Assembly (NCBI GenBank): GCA_902761605.1
Contig: CACWLC010000022.1
Span: forward strand, 1 to 35,740
Source: an uncultured Prevotellaceae bacterium
GTDB taxonomy: Bacteria; Bacteroidota; Bacteroidia; Bacteroidales; Bacteroidaceae
Reading direction: 5' to 3'
DNA length: 35,740 bases
The position numbers and the translations under genes were made by a program. Under the pieces are notes generated by a model. The model saw only the letters and a list, made by a program, of their open reading frames with translations. It was not told the origin of the DNA and ran no database searches. Shown here piece by piece: positions 24,517 through 33,668 of the stretch (within the stretch, counting starts at the first letter, position 1; each line of letters starts with the position of its first letter).

Positions 24517-27500
24517 CTATAGCTGAACCTTCACGGCTTTGCCGTTATAAGTAACCAACTTTCCTTGCGGATTATCCAGCTCAAGTGGTTTTGGAGCGTC
24601 TTTTGTAATCAGCACCACATTGAAGCGACGATTCTTCAACATACCGGGGAAATTACCCTTTCGTGCTGAGAAGCTGACAGTACGGTCTTCGTCATCATAC
24701 TCGATATCAATAGTGGCATACTTGCCCTTCTCGTAGTTGTAATTGGTGCCTTCGTCCTCATAGAGCTGGAACTTACCATCCTGTCCTGCATAGACATAAA
24801 GGTTGATGAGTTCTGCGGGTTTCTCATCACTCCACTGCATCTCTGGTCCGAATGGAATGATGGCTCCCTCGCGAACAAATACAGGTATCTGCTCGTATGG
24901 GGCATCAACGATGAGATTCTGCCCTCCCTCGATATACTCATTGGTATAGAGGTTATACCAGCCGCAATCCACTGGGAAGTAAACCGAACGGTTGCGAGCC
25001 TTGTAATAGCCTACAGGACAAGCCATCAGGGCAGGACCGAACATCCACTGGTTGCCGATATTCTCAACTTCCTTATCACCATTGAAGTCCATCACCAATG
25101 GGCGCATCAGGGTATAATCCTTGAAGTGTGCCCAACCTGCCATAGAATAGAGGTATGGCATCAAGCGATAGCGAAGCTTATCGTAATAAACAAATGACTT
25201 ATAAGCGGGATGCTCATCGGTAGCTATGTTCCATATCTCGCGCAATGGCCACTGACCATGTGAGCGGAAGAGAGGAATAAAGGTACCGAACTGGTTCCAA
25301 CGAGTCTGCAGTTCACGCCACTCCTTGAGGTCTTCATTCTCTACCCCACTCTTGTCGAACAACTGCTGAGCAGCCACATAACGGTTCTCAACACAGAATC
25401 CGCCCTGATCCATACCCCAGAAAGGAACACCTGAGATAGAATAGTTCAGACCAGCTGTCATCTGAGCACGCATATCCTCCCAACGGGTACCGATATCACC
25501 ACTCCAAGTAGCTGTAGAGAAGCGCTGCTCTCCAGCAAATCCACTACGTGTCAACAGGAACACGCGAGGCTCATTCTTTTTACCCTTCCATACCGAGCGC
25601 TGACCATTATAGATAGCATCAGCATTTACGGTAGAATAAGCATTGAAATACTCTGTTGATGTGCCTAAAGCAGTAGGACCAGAGAGAGCCTTGCGATACC
25701 ACATTGGGGTGCAATCGCGCACATTTGGCTCTGAAGCATCCATCCACCAGGCATCAACTCCTGCAATACCATCGTGATTATACTTTGTATAGAGATTCTC
25801 GTCCATCTGACGCCAGAACATCTTGCGAGCTCCAGCATCATAGGCATCGTAGAAACCATTCTTATAGCCAGGACCTACCCAGTCGTGGATATCATCAGTA
25901 GGACTCTGAACATACATCCATCCCTTAGCATCGAGTTCCTTATAGTTATCGGTATTGCAATAGAACTTAGGCCATACAGAGATCATAAAGCGACCATGCA
26001 TCTTGTGAACATTGTCGAGCATCTGCTGTGGGTTAGCATAGCGAGACTCCTCAAACTTATGACTTCCCCACTGATCCTCTGGCCAATAGTTCCAGTCCTG
26101 AACAATGTTATCGATAGGAATCTGACGCTTACGGAATTCTGCCAATGTTCCTTCGATCTCATCCTGAGTCTTATAACGCTCACGACTCTGCCAGAAACCA
26201 AGTACCCATTTAGGATAGAGTGAAGCCTTTCCTGTAAGTGTACGATAGCCTGAAACCACCTCATCGAGATTCTCACCAGCAATGAAGTAATAGTCCATAT
26301 CCTTAGCCATCTCACTCCAAACACTCAGCTTTCCACGCTCCTCGGCACTACGTGGCTCAGATACACGCAATCCACAGTAAGCCTCACCACCATCAGGACG
26401 CCACTCTATGCGCAACTGCACACGCTTGCCCTTCTGCAACTCGGTAGAGAACTTATAGGTATTTGGGTTCCAGGCAGTACGCCAACGCTCAGGAACAACC
26501 TCCTTACCATCGATATACACCTTCACATATCCTGAATAATAAAGCACAAACTGATAGAGCTGCATATGCTTCTTACCCTTCTTGCCCTGGGCCTTACAGC
26601 AACACTCTGGCTCGATAAAGCCCTCGTAGGTAACATTGGCTCCCATCAGGTTGAAGCCTTTGGGGAAATTCTTGATACCGCCATTATCAGTCTTCAAAGC
26701 TATCTCAGACTTCGCGGGTGTACCATATTCATAATAGATAGAATCCTCATCGCGAACAAGCCTCTTGCCCTGTGCGTCGATATAAGTTCCTGTCAGATGA
26801 CCCTCCTTACCATTCCTGTCATAAAGCTTAAAGGCACGATTCAGCTGGAGATAGTCATTAGGATTACCAAAGCGGCAATAGCTATACGAATCCCAAAGGA
26901 TACCGTAGTTCTTATTCGACAGCACAAACGGGATACTTACCTTTGTATTATACTGGAAGAGATCCTCGTTCTTGCCCTTCATATTAAACTCCTCGCTCTG
27001 GTGCTGACCCAAACCGTAGAAAGCCTCATCAGCAGGGCTGTCAAACTTCATCTGCCATGAGAGACCATGCTTATGTTCCTCAGGTACAGTATATCCGTTC
27101 CTCCTACCCAGCTCACGCTCAGGAACAGTAAAGTCCCAGAACTTCTTTCCGTCCTTGGCTTCCTTCAGAAACTGATTACCATCTTCGTCGAAGAAGGTTA
27201 TCTCGCCAGTAGCCTTAGCTACCACAGCCTTAACGTTCTTAGCCTTTACAACCACATTGGCACTATCCTCATTGATGGTATACGAGCCCTTAGCAGGAGC
27301 TGTCTGAGGAACAATCATCAGCGATGCCGGTTTTTGGGGCAGTGCCTCTTTGGAAGTAGCACGCACACGGATAATGTTCCCATTCATCACTTCGAGACGG
27401 ATAACCTTTGCCTGACCACCGTCAGGAATAATTGTCACACCGTTTCCTTCTGTCTTTACATCTGCTGCCATAGCCATTCCAGCCATCATCAGCGCAGATC

Positions 27501-27522
27501 CAATCAATAGTAGTTTTTTCAT
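24517..27522 (-). CDS. Glycoside hydrolase family 31 with PA14 insert, alpha-xylosidase-like
   Basis: 1001 residues. Signal peptide MKKLLLIGSALMMAGMAMA; N-terminal GH31 beta domain with FYGLGQHQSEEF (~168-179); a PA14-type insert at ~236-395 (FVLYYSGYVKVYIDGKEV, RIEWRPDGGEAYCGL); then the barrel with WVLGFWQSRERY, nucleophile D595 in DAWWMDASEPN and acid/base D676 in WSGDIGTRW. The PA14-bearing architecture is that of Bacteroides GH31 alpha-xylosidases acting on xyloglucan oligosaccharides; alpha-glucosidase activity cannot be excluded from sequence. It follows the propeller-sensor gene by 39 nt and is probably co-transcribed with it. Confidence 0.93.
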   Translation of the reverse strand: MKKLLLIGSALMMAGMAMAADVKTEGNGVTIIPDGGQAKVIRLEVMNGNIIRVRATSKEALPQKPASLMIVPQTAPAKGSYTINEDSANVVVKAKNVKAVVAKATGEITFFDEDGNQFLKEAKDGKKFWDFTVPERELGRRNGYTVPEEHKHGLSWQMKFDSPADEAFYGLGQHQSEEFNMKGKNEDLFQYNTKVSIPFVLSNKNYGILWDSYSYCRFGNPNDYLQLNRAFKLYDRNGKEGHLTGTYIDAQGKRLVRDEDSIYYEYGTPAKSEIALKTDNGGIKNFPKGFNLMGANVTYEGFIEPECCCKAQGKKGKKHMQLYQFVLYYSGYVKVYIDGKEVVPERWRTAWNPNTYKFSTELQKGKRVQLRIEWRPDGGEAYCGLRVSEPRSAEERGKLSVWSEMAKDMDYYFIAGENLDEVVSGYRTLTGKASLYPKWVLGFWQSRERYKTQDEIEGTLAEFRKRQIPIDNIVQDWNYWPEDQWGSHKFEESRYANPQQMLDNVHKMHGRFMISVWPKFYCNTDNYKELDAKGWMYVQSPTDDIHDWVGPGYKNGFYDAYDAGARKMFWRQMDENLYTKYNHDGIAGVDAWWMDASEPNVRDCTPMWYRKALSGPTALGTSTEYFNAYSTVNADAIYNGQRSVWKGKKNEPRVFLLTRSGFAGEQRFSTATWSGDIGTRWEDMRAQMTAGLNYSISGVPFWGMDQGGFCVENRYVAAQQLFDKSGVENEDLKEWRELQTRWNQFGTFIPLFRSHGQWPLREIWNIATDEHPAYKSFVYYDKLRYRLMPYLYSMAGWAHFKDYTLMRPLVMDFNGDKEVENIGNQWMFGPALMACPVGYYKARNRSVYFPVDCGWYNLYTNEYIEGGQNLIVDAPYEQIPVFVREGAIIPFGPEMQWSDEKPAELINLYVYAGQDGKFQLYEDEGTNYNYEKGKYATIDIEYDDEDRTVSFSARKGNFPGMLKNRRFNVVLITKDAPKPLELDNPQGKLVTYNGKAVKVQL

Positions 27523-27561
27523 TGTTTATACCTTGGAATATTTCTTAATCTATATTTCTCT

Positions 27562-30500
27562 TCACTCCTCCATTATCACCGCATCCTCTACCGGAATATT
27601 CATTCCAGACGGAATCTCGATGACAAACACTGTGCCTCCTCCCTGATTCTCCTCAGCACGGATAGTTCCGTTATGACCAAGCACAATGTCAAACACCTTA
27701 TGCAGGTTGAGAGTGTCATCATCGCCAATGATCTCATCAAAGAGGGTAGCCATCGCCTCACTTGGGATTCCTATGCCACTGTCGGCAACACGAAGCTCAG
27801 CATTGTCGTCCTTCTTCTCAAGGAACACTTTAATCTTACTCTTCGATGGAGAGAAGTTGGCTGCGTTATTTAGAAGGATACTGAGCATCTCACCCAGCTT
27901 TTTGCGGTCGCCCATGACATATAAGTCATCTACAAACGGGAAGAACAGCACATTGATTTCCTTGTCCTTAGGAGCCCTAAAGTCATCGCAGGCCATACGG
28001 AAGAGAGGCACAAGGTCAACTTTCTGTCTTTCCATCACCTCCTCTTCTTCCACGGCTTCAACAATTCCGTTCTCATCTGGCACATGCACCTTTCCCTCTT
28101 TCTCCTTAAACAGTCTCATCTCCTCCTGCATCTGCTTGCGCATCTCGCTCATCCACTGTTTCTTCTCAGTATCGCGCCTGAGTTGTTCCATCTCCATCCT
28201 CTCATGCTGCTTTTTGAGGAACCTCTTACGCCAGAAGAAAGCTACAGCAGCAATAATGACCATATAGAGGAGCACCATCCAACGAGTGCGATACAATGGC
28301 GGACGGATAGTTATCTCAAGCTGGCTCTCTTCAGAACCGAATGTACCGTCTTCTTTCAGTATCCTCACGCAGAGGGTGTATGAACCAGCACGAAGTGAGT
28401 TGAAGGTAATATTAGGGTTGAGCTCAGAGGTCTTCACCCAGTTCTCGTTGAATCCCTCAAGCTTATATGCAAATCGCCTGTTGTTTTTGACACTTACCTC
28501 ACTGGTGGCAAGCTGGATGGTAAACTGGTCATTAAACTTCAACGACAGTTCACGACACACATCAAGAGCCTCATCAAGTATCACACGTCCGTCAAACTCC
28601 TGACCCACGGCAATATCCTGATCGAATATCTGCAGTCCACTGAATACCACATGCTCTTCATTGCGTTCTTCCAGAAGTTTTGCCGGGTCTATGATATCCA
28701 GACCACCTTGTCCGCCAATGAGCACCTTTCCATCCCGGGTAAGGAATGTTGAGCGCTGGTTGTATACAGCCTTCTGGAGTCCGTCACGGCTGTTATAGCT
28801 GCGGATATTAAACTGCCACGTGCCATCATCCTGTTTTATGGGCACGATATTTGTCACGCCATGATCGGTCACAGCCCATATATTATGCTTCTTATCCTCA
28901 ATTATCGAGTTGATGGTAGAGCCATACAGACCATTGGTCATATCGAGCATGGTGATGAACTTTGTCTTGGGGTCATAGACGGTTAGTCCTGACGTTGATC
29001 CCTGCCAGATGATACCACGACTATCCTCGATGACATAATTGGTGGTATTGATGTTTACAGTTATATCCGGTGAATCGGGGATAGTCTGATTGACAAGCTT
29101 CTTGCTCACTGGATTAACAAGAGAGTAGTAATTACTTGTGCCAGTTATCAGCCAGCCTTTCTTTGTCCATCCCACAGAAGTGAGGTAGTCGCCTGGAATC
29201 TGACTGTTCTGAGTGTTCCAGGTATGATACTTCTGAGTCTTGGGGTCGAGCATCTGAAGTCCTCCTCCGAGGGTACTGAACCACATCCGGCCCCATTTAT
29301 CCTCAGTAAGTGCCCACACGCTGTTGTTGGCAAGTCCCTGCCCGTTATCCGTAGCCTGGTAGTTCACCACAGTGGCATGCGAGGGGTCAGAGGGAATACA
29401 GTGCGTAAGACCGCCGTTATATGATCCAAACCACAATGAGCCATCCTTCGAAGGCCATGAGCCAACGACGATGTTACTGGCAAGGTTACTGTTATCCTTG
29501 GTATAATGACTGATCACCTCGCCCGTCTTGGGGTTATACACCTTGATACCGTCATCGTTTGTACCCACCCAGTAGTTGCCGTACTTATCCTCACTGGCTG
29601 TAGTGATGTCACCCAGCTCCACTGTCCTCAGACTCGAAAGACCTGGCACATACTGGCAGACACCGTTCTTATATGTGCCTATCCACACACTGCCGTCGTT
29701 GGTCTTCAGAAGGTAGCGGAGGGTATTATCGCTGATGGTTGTCTCGTCATACTTGTTATTAAGAAACTGTTTCCACTGTTTCCCCTTAAGGTCAACCACA
29801 ACAAGACCGTCATGGTCGCAGGCAAGCCATAGCCAATCGTTCTTGTCGATGATAATGTTCCATACCATCAGAGGTCCTGGCACACCCTCGATGCCGTGAG
29901 CAGCTAAGTACTCTCCCAAGGTGGTATACCATTTCTTCTCTTTCTTAATATATATATAGGTATAGTCGAGAACCGAGCACCAGTAGTTTTCTTCATTGTC
30001 TATGACAATGCGATATTCCTGATTCTCAGGACTGCCATGATCGTGCATCCAGTTATCCACCCAGTCCACTTCTCCCTTCTCTCCATTAAGAGCTAACATG
30101 TGGCCCTTGTTTGTAAGCACGATGAGCCACTCTCCGAGCTCCGCAACATTAGAGATACCCCAGTCAGGATGGAACTCATTCATCCCGTATCCCTTATTTA
30201 TCTTTGTAACATTGTATCCCTTCTTCTCTTTCGGGTGGAGGCAGTATATTCCGTCATCAAATCCTTTCACCCAGATATTCTTCCTTGAGTCGATATGAAG
30301 CCACTCTACGCCCACTTCTACACCCATCTCGGCCAACACTCTCGAAGCATTGCGCTCAAAGGTTTCATTCTCAGGATTGTAGATACAGTAGTTCATGCCC
30401 TGACGCAACCACAGCTGGCCGTACTTATCCTCATATATACGGTCTGTGTAGTTGTCGCGCATGGTGGTTGTATCGCGCTTGTTTGAGTAAAAGGTCCTGA

Positions 30501-30708
30501 CACGATATCCGTCATAACGGTTCAATCCATAAGGAGTGCCTATCCAGACATAGCCACGTGAGTCTTTGAAGATACAGTTAATCTGTGACGACGAAAGTCC
30601 GTTCTGCGTGTCAAGCCTACGGAACTTCATATCTGGAATTAACGATGACTGTGCCATTACTGAAACAGTAGTAATGGTCATAAGGAGTAGTGATATCAGT
30701 TTTCTCAT
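27562..30708 (-). CDS. Hybrid-two-component-like propeller sensor, degenerate kinase
   Basis: 1048 residues. Signal peptide (MRKLISLLLMTITTVSVMAQ), then two beta-propellers of Reg_prop repeats (IFKDSRGYVWIGTPYGLNRYDG, LLKTNDGSVWIGTYKNGV), a Y_Y_Y domain (FAYKLEGFNENWV...LRAGSYTLCVRI), one TM at ~808-826 and a coiled coil. The C-terminal ~160 residues form a HATPase-like domain with N-box LLNNAANFSP (~945-954) and G1 VADSGIGIP. Unlike the classical hybrid regulators of polysaccharide loci (~1300-1400 residues) it has no HEI/LRTPL H-box, no receiver and no AraC domain. It may be a pseudokinase or work with a separate partner. Placement before GH31 and divergent from a sugar symporter suggests it senses a xyloglucan-type oligosaccharide. 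Confidence 0.88.
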   Translation of the reverse strand: MRKLISLLLMTITTVSVMAQSSLIPDMKFRRLDTQNGLSSSQINCIFKDSRGYVWIGTPYGLNRYDGYRVRTFYSNKRDTTTMRDNYTDRIYEDKYGQLWLRQGMNYCIYNPENETFERNASRVLAEMGVEVGVEWLHIDSRKNIWVKGFDDGIYCLHPKEKKGYNVTKINKGYGMNEFHPDWGISNVAELGEWLIVLTNKGHMLALNGEKGEVDWVDNWMHDHGSPENQEYRIVIDNEENYWCSVLDYTYIYIKKEKKWYTTLGEYLAAHGIEGVPGPLMVWNIIIDKNDWLWLACDHDGLVVVDLKGKQWKQFLNNKYDETTISDNTLRYLLKTNDGSVWIGTYKNGVCQYVPGLSSLRTVELGDITTASEDKYGNYWVGTNDDGIKVYNPKTGEVISHYTKDNSNLASNIVVGSWPSKDGSLWFGSYNGGLTHCIPSDPSHATVVNYQATDNGQGLANNSVWALTEDKWGRMWFSTLGGGLQMLDPKTQKYHTWNTQNSQIPGDYLTSVGWTKKGWLITGTSNYYSLVNPVSKKLVNQTIPDSPDITVNINTTNYVIEDSRGIIWQGSTSGLTVYDPKTKFITMLDMTNGLYGSTINSIIEDKKHNIWAVTDHGVTNIVPIKQDDGTWQFNIRSYNSRDGLQKAVYNQRSTFLTRDGKVLIGGQGGLDIIDPAKLLEERNEEHVVFSGLQIFDQDIAVGQEFDGRVILDEALDVCRELSLKFNDQFTIQLATSEVSVKNNRRFAYKLEGFNENWVKTSELNPNITFNSLRAGSYTLCVRILKEDGTFGSEESQLEITIRPPLYRTRWMVLLYMVIIAAVAFFWRKRFLKKQHERMEMEQLRRDTEKKQWMSEMRKQMQEEMRLFKEKEGKVHVPDENGIVEAVEEEEVMERQKVDLVPLFRMACDDFRAPKDKEINVLFFPFVDDLYVMGDRKKLGEMLSILLNNAANFSPSKSKIKVFLEKKDDNAELRVADSGIGIPSEAMATLFDEIIGDDDTLNLHKVFDIVLGHNGTIRAEENQGGGTVFVIEIPSGMNIPVEDAVIMEE

Positions 30709-30743
30709 CGCTCGTTTCTTATTATCGGGACCTATTCAAGTTA

Positions 30744-30775
30744 CAAAATTAGGCATTTTTTATGATACTGACAAA
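30744..30775 (-). promoter_or_regulatory. Promoter of the propeller-sensor / GH31 unit
   Basis: Minus strand TTTG (30772-30775), 20-nt spacer, TAATTTTG (30744-30751), 35 nt upstream of the start codon. The -33 box overlaps the first copy of the 13-bp direct repeat. Confidence 0.85.
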
Positions 30776-30819
30776 TATTTGGTAAAAAAAGTATTCAATA
30801 TGAGCAAAATATTTGGTAA
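30773..30819 (+). repeat. 13-bp direct repeat in the divergent promoter region
   Basis: AAATATTTGGTAA occurs at 30773-30785 and 30807-30819 (34 nt apart). Each copy overlaps the -33 box of one of the two divergent promoters. The first copy is embedded in the palindrome CAAATATTTG. Confidence 0.8.
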
Positions 30820-30843
30820 TTTCGAAGAAAAACCTTACTTTTG
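30812..30843 (+). promoter_or_regulatory. Promoter of the XylE-like gene
   Basis: Plus strand TTTG (30812-30815), 20-nt spacer, TACTTTTG (30836-30843), 26 nt upstream of ATG 30870. Its -33 box lies inside the second copy of the direct repeat. Confidence 0.85.
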
Positions 30844-30869
30844 CACAAAAATTTTTTCGAATCTTTATT

Positions 30870-32342
30870 ATGCAACAATCAGAACAAGGTAGCAAATCTT
30901 ACCTAATCAGTATCGTAATGGTCGCCGTATTGGGCGGTCTGCTGTTCGGTTACGACACAGCTGTTATCTCTGGAGCCGAGAAGGGTCTCCAGGCGTTTTT
31001 CATGGAAGCAAAGGATTTTGCCTATACCGACGGTTGGCATGGCTTCACCTCTGCCTCTGCCCTAATAGGCTGTATCATCGGTTCAGCTCTCTCTGGATTC
31101 CTTGCCACCAACCTTGGCCGTAAGAAGTCACTTATCATCGCAGGTCTGCTCTTCTTCATCTCAGCCCTCGGCTCGATGGACCCAGAGTTCCTGTTCTTCA
31201 ACTACGGCGAGCCTACTTACTCTCTGCTTATCATGTTTAACTTCTACCGTGTCATCGGTGGTATCGGTGTAGGTCTGGCATCAGCCATCTGCCCAATGTA
31301 TATCGGTGAGGTGGCTCCATCAAATATCCGAGGCATGCTCGTAAGCTGGAACCAGTTTGCCATTATCTTCGGTCAGCTGGTGGTTTATTTCGTTAACTTC
31401 TTTATCCTTGGCGATCATATCCAGCCCGTAGTAGAGGATATGGGTAAGGGACTTGCCGCTCTTGATCCAAGAGCAGTATGGACGGTAGAAACTGGTTGGC
31501 GCTATATGTTTGGTAGTGAGGCTGTTCCCGCAGGTCTCTTCGCTCTGCTTATCTGTTTCGTTCCAGAGACTCCACGTTATCTTGTAAGTATCGGTCAGGA
31601 CAATAAGGCTCTTGGCATCCTCGCCAAGATCAACGGCAGCAGCAAGGCAGCACAGATCCTTCAGGACATCAAGGACACCATGGTGGTAAAGACCGAGAAA
31701 CTGATGACCTATGGTGCGATGTGTATCTTCGTAGGTATCATGCTCTCTGTATTCCAGCAGGCAGTAGGTATCAATGCGGTGCTCTACTATGCTCCACGTA
31801 TCTTCGGTGACATGGGCATGGACGACCCGATGATGCTGACCGTATTCATGGGTATCATCAATATCTCCTTCACCCTCGTGGCTGTGTTTACTGTCGAGAA
31901 GTGGGGTCGCAAGCCTCTGCTCATCTCCGGTTCTTTAGGCATGGCATTAGGAGCCTTCGGTGTGGCTGTAACATTCGGTCATGCAGGCATGGAACTCATC
32001 ACAGCAGCCTCTCTGCTCATCTATTCAGCGTCGTTCATGTTCTCTTGGGGTCCTATCTGCTGGGTTCTTATTGCAGAAATCTTCCCCAACACCATCCGTG
32101 GTGCTGCAGTAGCCATCGCAGTTGCCTTCCAGTGGATATCCAACTTCATCGTGTCAAGCTCGTTTGTACCAATGTTCAACATGCAGCTTACAGAGGGCGA
32201 TGGTTTCGGCCATTGGTTCACCTATGGTCTCTATGGCATCATCTGCGTCATCGCTGCTCTCTTCGTCTGGAAGCTTGTTCCTGAGACCAAGGGCAAGACT
32301 CTCGAGGACATGACCCAGCTCTGGCGCAACAGACAGAAGTAA
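30870..32342 (+). CDS. xylE: Sugar:H+ symporter of the XylE/GLUT type
   Basis: 490 residues from ATG 30870 (MQQSEQGSKSYLISIVMVAV); an in-frame upstream ATG at 30813 lies inside the promoter. Twelve TMs and sugar-porter signatures are present: LLFGYDTAVISGA in TM1, GRKKSL after TM2, PMYIGEVAPSNIRGMLVSWNQ, PETPRYL, QQAVGINAVLYYAP in TM7 and PETKGKTLEDM at the end. The family imports xylose, glucose, galactose or arabinose; the divergent alpha-xylosidase gene makes xylose a reasonable guess. It converges with the AraC gene, 2 nt between stop codons, without a terminator. Confidence 0.93.
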   Translation: MQQSEQGSKSYLISIVMVAVLGGLLFGYDTAVISGAEKGLQAFFMEAKDFAYTDGWHGFTSASALIGCIIGSALSGFLATNLGRKKSLIIAGLLFFISALGSMDPEFLFFNYGEPTYSLLIMFNFYRVIGGIGVGLASAICPMYIGEVAPSNIRGMLVSWNQFAIIFGQLVVYFVNFFILGDHIQPVVEDMGKGLAALDPRAVWTVETGWRYMFGSEAVPAGLFALLICFVPETPRYLVSIGQDNKALGILAKINGSSKAAQILQDIKDTMVVKTEKLMTYGAMCIFVGIMLSVFQQAVGINAVLYYAPRIFGDMGMDDPMMLTVFMGIINISFTLVAVFTVEKWGRKPLLISGSLGMALGAFGVAVTFGHAGMELITAASLLIYSASFMFSWGPICWVLIAEIFPNTIRGAAVAIAVAFQWISNFIVSSSFVPMFNMQLTEGDGFGHWFTYGLYGIICVIAALFVWKLVPETKGKTLEDMTQLWRNRQK

Positions 32343-32344
32343 TG

Positions 32345-33460
32345 TCACATCGGGGTTAATACCTCTTCGCGCATCCAGGCGGTGACGCTCTTATGCATGC
32401 GCTGCTTGAAGGCAGTGCTGAAGGTGCTGTAACTATGATAGCCGCTCTCGTGGGCCAACTGTTGGGCGACGATGGGCACATGGGCAGATGTAAGCTCGCG
32501 GTAGCGGGCTATGAAGTGACGGACCCGTAGGTCGTGGATGTAGGCATAATAGCTTATATCCTGACTGGCGAAATACTGGCTGAGATAGTAGTGGTTCACG
32601 CCGATGGCTGTCGATAGTTGCGTCAGAGTCAGGTCTGGTTGCAGGTAGAGCTGCGTGTCCTCACAGTGCTTCGCAAGCAGTTGGCCGATATGGGATAAAG
32701 CATCACTAACAGGGAGGGGCTCAGGGATTGTCTCTGCCTCCGGCAGGATGTCGTCCTCGCGCTCTGCCGCTTTATCCAGCTGCGGCAATGTCTCCACCCG
32801 CCACAGCAGAAGGCCCGCCAGTGGGAATCCTGTGAGATGAGCGATAGTTGACATCACGTAGCTATCGGTATATTCATAGCTCATGAGCAGTAACATGAGG
32901 CCGATGAGCAGCGCAAGGCTGACCCACACCTCCTTGTGCTCCAAGTCGGCGTAGTTGTCGCGCAGCCACCGCCCATATTGTCTCACCGCAACCACCATAT
33001 ATATAATAAAGGCCACTGCGAGTACCAGCCCATAGATCATGTTCGGGGTTGTGAGGTCGTTGGATGGCAGGGCGGTCTGCAGCACTGCAAACACCGCGCA
33101 GGGCGCCAGGGCCACTACAAAGAACCACTGCGGTCGTCGTCGGTCCTGCAGCATGTTCAGCAGTGTGCCGATGAAGACGGGGGGCAGAGTCATGCAGTCC
33201 ATCGCGACGAGCAGCCCGTAAATCACCGAGCGGTTGTCGTCCGAGTATGTGTAGAACAGTATCCACCAGACGTGGACCAGGGCCATGATGCCGAATAATG
33301 CCGCTGTCCAGCGACGAAGTCGTGCGGGTGGCGTGATGTCGGGCGCGATAGCCTTACCCCGACACAACAGCAGGTAGAGGAATAGCACGACGCACACAGC
33401 TGTTCCTGCGCCGTGGAGCTGAAGATACAATACTGACAATGGAGTTATCTGTTCAGGCAT
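32345..33460 (-). CDS. AraC-family regulator with seven-TM N-terminal domain
   Basis: 371 residues. About seven hydrophobic helices fill residues 10-225 (AVCVVLFLYLLLC, AALFGIMALVHVWWILFY, WFFVVALAPCAVFAVLQ, VSLALLIGLMLLLMS). An acidic linker is followed by a C-terminal AraC domain (~265-368) with two helix-turn-helix units (LTLTQLSTAIGVNHYYLSQYF and VPIVAQQLAHESGYHSYSTFSTAFKQR). It should bind DNA while anchored in the inner membrane and sense a membrane or periplasmic signal. Its base composition is much more GC-rich than its neighbours (41 of 60 bases at 33301-33360), suggesting different origin or selection. A target may be the divergent lipoprotein operon. Confidence 0.92.
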   Translation of the reverse strand: MPEQITPLSVLYLQLHGAGTAVCVVLFLYLLLCRGKAIAPDITPPARLRRWTAALFGIMALVHVWWILFYTYSDDNRSVIYGLLVAMDCMTLPPVFIGTLLNMLQDRRRPQWFFVVALAPCAVFAVLQTALPSNDLTTPNMIYGLVLAVAFIIYMVVAVRQYGRWLRDNYADLEHKEVWVSLALLIGLMLLLMSYEYTDSYVMSTIAHLTGFPLAGLLLWRVETLPQLDKAAEREDDILPEAETIPEPLPVSDALSHIGQLLAKHCEDTQLYLQPDLTLTQLSTAIGVNHYYLSQYFASQDISYYAYIHDLRVRHFIARYRELTSAHVPIVAQQLAHESGYHSYSTFSTAFKQRMHKSVTAWMREEVLTPM

Positions 33461-33482
33461 ATCGTTCTTATTATTTACGCCG

Positions 33483-33490
33483 CAAAATTA
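33483..33490 (-). promoter_or_regulatory. -7 box of the AraC gene
   Basis: TAATTTTG on the minus strand, 22 nt upstream of ATG 33460, preceded by AAAAAGTAG as at the rpsU promoter. No clear -33 TTTG at the normal distance, consistent with a weak or activator-dependent promoter. Confidence 0.6.
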
Positions 33491-33630
33491 CTACTTTTTC
33501 AGTGAAATCAGGTATGTTTTCAAAAAAAGTTTTGTTATTTTTTGCTATTTTGTCGGCGGTTGCCGATGTCGAAAATGCTTGAATTGAGGTTGAAAATGTG
33601 TGAATGGTCAAATTTGGAGTGTGAAGCGAC

Positions 33631-33668
33631 TCTCAGCTAATGCAAAAAATGTCTCAGCTAATGCAAAA
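33631..33668 (+). repeat. 17-bp tandem direct repeat with 21-nt period
   Basis: TCTCAGCTAATGCAAAA occurs exactly at 33631-33647 and 33652-33668. The period is two helical turns, and the pair ends 24 nt before the -33 box of the lipoprotein operon. This is the expected geometry for an AraC- or LytTR-type activator site. Confidence 0.85.

Noticed and set aside
30813-30869. Upstream ATG for the XylE-like protein
   Set aside because: It lies within the -33 to -7 promoter interval, so it cannot be on the transcript.
33631-33668. Direct repeats as a mini CRISPR
   Set aside because: Only two 17-bp copies with a 4-nt gap, no spacers of normal length and no cas genes.
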